Source: Bhargavaea cecembensis
GTDB taxonomy: Bacteria > Bacillota > Bacilli > Bacillales_A > Planococcaceae
Assembly: GCF_001619585.1 (NCBI RefSeq)
Contig: NZ_LQNT01000009.1
Span: 620,001 to 684,000, forward strand
Direction of reading: 5' to 3'
Length of the DNA: 64,000 nucleotides
How positions within the stretch are numbered: the stretch's first letter is position 1; each line of letters starts with the position of its first letter. Of the stretch, positions 61,373-64,000 are shown piece by piece. Under the pieces are notes generated by a model, which was not told where the DNA came from, ran no database searches, and saw only the letters and a list, made by a program, of their open reading frames with translations. The position numbers and the translations under genes are program-made.

Positions 61373-62902
61373 TTATACGAGTTCTTCAACCAGTGTATCG
61401 TCCCGAAGCAGATACTGTGCCAGAGCTTCCATTTCTACCGAGATATCGCGATCGCCGTCAAGCGGCGGACAGATTTCTCGAATTTTCTTTAAGTACGTTC
61501 TTGTCGCTGGAGCAAGCTGGTTCTCTACCTGTTCCAGATAGATTGCTTGCGAAGCGCAGATCATTTCAATGGCGATTACTCTAGCACTATTGTGAATGAT
61601 TTCACGGACCTGACGTGATCCAATTGTGCCCATGCTGACATGATCTTCCTGGTTTGCGGATGTCGGAATCGAGTCCACACTCGCCGGATGTGCCAACACC
61701 TTATTTTCCGAGACAAGAGCGGCCGCTGCATATTGTGCAACCATCAATCCGGTCTCAAGTCCCGGATCTTTCGCAAGGAACGGTGATAATCCACTCAGTT
61801 GTGGGTTGATTAGACGTTCAATACGCCGTTCAGAAATATTCGCCCATTCCGCGGCCCCGACTTTCATAAAGTCCATTGCCAACGCAATCGGTTGACCGTG
61901 GAAATGCCCACCTGAAATAACTTCCCCATTCTCAAGGATGATTGGATTGTCCGTTGCCGAATTCATTTCCACGTTCAATCGGTCTTCAACATACTGAAGT
62001 GATTGCCACGATGCACCGTGCACCTGAGGGATACAACGGATGGAATATGCATCTTGCATCCGGATCTGTCCTTGGCTTGTAATCCTCTTGCTCCCGTCTA
62101 GCCAGCCACGGATCCGGGACGCCACGAATTCTAGTTCCTTATGTGGACGCACTGCCAAAAGTTCGTTGTCAAATGCTGTGATAATTCCCTGCAAAGCTTC
62201 CATTGTCAGACTTGCTGCCATGTCTGCCGCCAGCCCCAGGCGCTCTGCTTCATTTAGCCCTATAACGCCATTCGCTGTCATCGCTTGTGTCCCATTAATG
62301 AGAGCAAGGCCTTCTTTTGCTTGCAGTGTGACAGGCTCGAGACCAGCCCGCTTCAGAGCCTCACCACCAGGCAGGACTTCCCCGTTATACTCCGCACGCC
62401 CTTCACCCAACAGGACAATAGCGATATGCGCGAGCGGAGCGAGATCCCCACTCGCGCCGACCGATCCCTTGCAGGGTACGACTGGATGCACTTCCCGGTT
62501 TATCATATCAACGAGAAGCTGCAGTGTATCTTCTTTAATGCCGGAAAATCCTTTTGCCAGTGCATTTGCCCTCAAAACCATCATTGCCCGGACGATTTGC
62601 TTCGAAAACGGTTCGCCAACCCCAACAACATCTGCACGAATCAGGTTCAGCTGAAGCTGGGCGATATCATCCTCAGGAATTTCAACGTCGCTAAGTTTCC
62701 CGAACCCTGTATTAACCCCATAAATCACCCTTCCGTCCTTCAGTTGTTTTTCAATCCGTTTACGGCTTGCCCGGACTCGTTCCATTGCATGATTCGAGAT
62801 TTTTACTTCTACACCCTCATAGGCAATCCGTTCAATCTGGCGACGGTTAAGCGTCTCCCCATCCAATTCAACGACTTTTTGTATCAATGTGCTTTTAATC
62901 AT
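61373..62902 (-). CDS. hutH: Histidine ammonia-lyase HutH
   Basis: A 509-residue enzyme that makes urocanate from histidine. The self-made MIO cofactor motif A-S-G is in S-V-G-A-S-G-D-L-A-P-L near 140-150. Y-G-V-N-T-G-F-G near 60 and Q-E-D-H-V-S near 415 are also typical. AAGGGGTG precedes the ATG. It follows an NhaC-like transporter gene by 30 bases, so uptake and first step are probably one operon, apart from hutU-hutI 15 kb away. Confidence 0.96.
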   Translation of the reverse strand: MIKSTLIQKVVELDGETLNRRQIERIAYEGVEVKISNHAMERVRASRKRIEKQLKDGRVIYGVNTGFGKLSDVEIPEDDIAQLQLNLIRADVVGVGEPFSKQIVRAMMVLRANALAKGFSGIKEDTLQLLVDMINREVHPVVPCKGSVGASGDLAPLAHIAIVLLGEGRAEYNGEVLPGGEALKRAGLEPVTLQAKEGLALINGTQAMTANGVIGLNEAERLGLAADMAASLTMEALQGIITAFDNELLAVRPHKELEFVASRIRGWLDGSKRITSQGQIRMQDAYSIRCIPQVHGASWQSLQYVEDRLNVEMNSATDNPIILENGEVISGGHFHGQPIALAMDFMKVGAAEWANISERRIERLINPQLSGLSPFLAKDPGLETGLMVAQYAAAALVSENKVLAHPASVDSIPTSANQEDHVSMGTIGSRQVREIIHNSARVIAIEMICASQAIYLEQVENQLAPATRTYLKKIREICPPLDGDRDISVEMEALAQYLLRDDTLVEELV

Positions 62903-62932
62903 TCCAGCACCCCTTTTCTACTTATATTTCTA

Positions 62933-64000
62933 TCATAATACGAGTGCCGCAACGATTCCGAAAATAAATAGCGGGATATTATAATGCAGGAAGGTTGGCA
63001 CACACGTATCCCAGATGTGATTGTGCTTACCGTCTGCATTTAATCCTGCAGTCGGGCCAAGTGTACTGTCAGAGGCAGGAGAACCAGCGTCACCTAGGGC
63101 ACCTGCTGTACCGATCAGGGCAATCGTTGCCAGCACGCTGAAGTCCATCATGATGCAGATCGGTACGAAAATTGCCGCGAGTATCGGAACAGTTCCAAAT
63201 GAAGTTCCGATTCCCATTGTGACAATCAATCCGATTAAAAGCAGAAGCGCGGCTCCGGCAAACTTTCCGTAACTGAAGTAACCTTCAACAGATTCCACCA
63301 GTTCAGTTACGGCTCCTGTGTCCTTCAATACCGTGGCATAGCCAGAGGCCAATAGCATGACGAAAGCTATCGCCCCCATTAGCTTGATTCCTTCCTGAAC
63401 AACTTCCTCCCCTTCTTTAATTGTCACAATTCTACCGGCGAACATGATAACAATACCGACCATCGCACCGATTACAAGCGATTGGCTGATGATTTGAGAT
63501 GCCAGTGCTGTGACAATTGCAAACAGTGTGATGTAATCACGAATTTGTAAACGCTGTTTTTCTGTTTCGGAAGCCATTTGCGTGGAAGGCTTAAACATGC
63601 CGAATGGTTTTTCCTCAAGTTCATCCGGTGTATAATCGCGAGGTTTCCGGTATGAGATAAAAATTGCGATGAATAGGCCCACAAACATACCTACGGCAGG
63701 AATCGCCATCGCTATCGGAACCTGGGACATTGTCACCGCCATGCCGCTGGCACTTATCTCTGAAACAAGGATTCCGTGGAAAATCAGGCCATATCCCGCC
63801 GGAATAAGGATGTATGGCATCTTCAGTCCAAACGTCAATGCACTTGCCACTGCCCTGCGGTCGATCCGGAGATGATTAAAAAACAGCAGAAGCGGCGGGA
63901 TAAGTATTGGAATGAACGCGATATGGACGGGGATCAGATTCCCAGAAAGGCACGTCAACCCTGCGATCATTAGGAGTAGCATGAATTTGTTCATCTTTTT
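62933..64000 (-). CDS. NhaC-like/YuiF-type Na+/H+ antiporter family transporter (3' part)
   Basis: The frame is open at base 64000, so the N-terminal part is outside the window; about 356 residues with ten or more helices are seen. G-I-G-T-S-F-G-T-V-P-I and the D-A-G-S-P-A-S-D-S-T-L-G-P-T-A-G-L-N motif near the C terminus are typical of the YuiF/NhaC-like family. It is directly upstream of hutH, so it may carry histidine. That link is inference. Confidence 0.85.
   Translation of the reverse strand, partial: KKMNKFMLLLMIAGLTCLSGNLIPVHIAFIPILIPPLLLFFNHLRIDRRAVASALTFGLKMPYILIPAGYGLIFHGILVSEISASGMAVTMSQVPIAMAIPAVGMFVGLFIAIFISYRKPRDYTPDELEEKPFGMFKPSTQMASETEKQRLQIRDYITLFAIVTALASQIISQSLVIGAMVGIVIMFAGRIVTIKEGEEVVQEGIKLMGAIAFVMLLASGYATVLKDTGAVTELVESVEGYFSYGKFAGAALLLLIGLIVTMGIGTSFGTVPILAAIFVPICIMMDFSVLATIALIGTAGALGDAGSPASDSTLGPTAGLNADGKHNHIWDTCVPTFLHYNIPLFIFGIVAALVL

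Overview
The window comes from a Gram-positive, low-branching Bacillota genome, most likely a Bacillales member of the Planococcaceae/Caryophanaceae (a Bhargavaea- or Sporosarcina-like organism with GC above 50%). Supporting signs are strong AGGAGG-type ribosome binding sites, frequent TTG/GTG starts, a Bacillus-type type VIIb secretion locus, tag genes for glycerol-phosphate wall teichoic acid, an sda gene under DnaA boxes, and Sigma-B-type promoters. The genus is inferred from gene content only. No tRNA, rRNA, CRISPR array, transposase or integrase was seen.

Layout: 0-8 kb holds housekeeping and stress genes: a SEC-C protein, UPF0158, a GSP39-like dehydrogenase, an M20 amidohydrolase, an enolase-superfamily epimerase, a collagen-like protein, a DUF819 permease, an SCP2 protein and a HAD phosphatase. 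8.1-11.3 kb is a compact set of a diverged GTP cyclohydrolase II, RibD and a 5'-nucleotidase-type HAD enzyme, divergent from an XRE-cupin regulator. 11.4-26 kb is a complete type VIIb secretion locus on the minus strand, in the order esxA, yukD, essB, essC, esaA, essA. It runs directly into a ywqH/ywqI/LXG-toxin module, a multi-pass membrane protein that may be the immunity factor, and three small accessory genes. Most of these genes overlap by 4 bases or abut, so the locus looks like one long transcriptional unit.

26.8-30.2 kb carries an alanine/sodium symporter, a Sigma-B-type stress gene and a dynamin/Era-like GTPase. 30.3-34.9 kb is a teichoic acid cluster (tagH, tagG and a tagF-like gene, divergent from tagD and tagB). 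35-41 kb has an unknown protein, a cupin, a small ComX/SigH-like sigma factor, a YflT stress protein, a YfbR-like HD phosphohydrolase, glutamate dehydrogenase with a structured leader, and proline dehydrogenase. 41-49.3 kb has an M20 peptidase, sda with its DnaA boxes, hutU-hutI, and a TAXI-type TRAP transporter with DUF1850.

49.5-64 kb holds a DUF2207 protein, an AT-rich acyltransferase, lrgA-lrgB, an SDR lacking the usual catalytic residues, an NCS1 permease behind an FNR/CRP-type palindrome, an acetate-type sodium symporter with DUF485, a DUF3243 protein, DinB, pcp, a hotdog thioesterase, an AT-rich JAB/RadC-like orphan, and hutH behind an NhaC-like transporter that runs off the right edge. 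The most distinctive parts are the secretion system with its effector module, the non-canonical ribA-ribD set, the gdhA leader and the JAB orphan.
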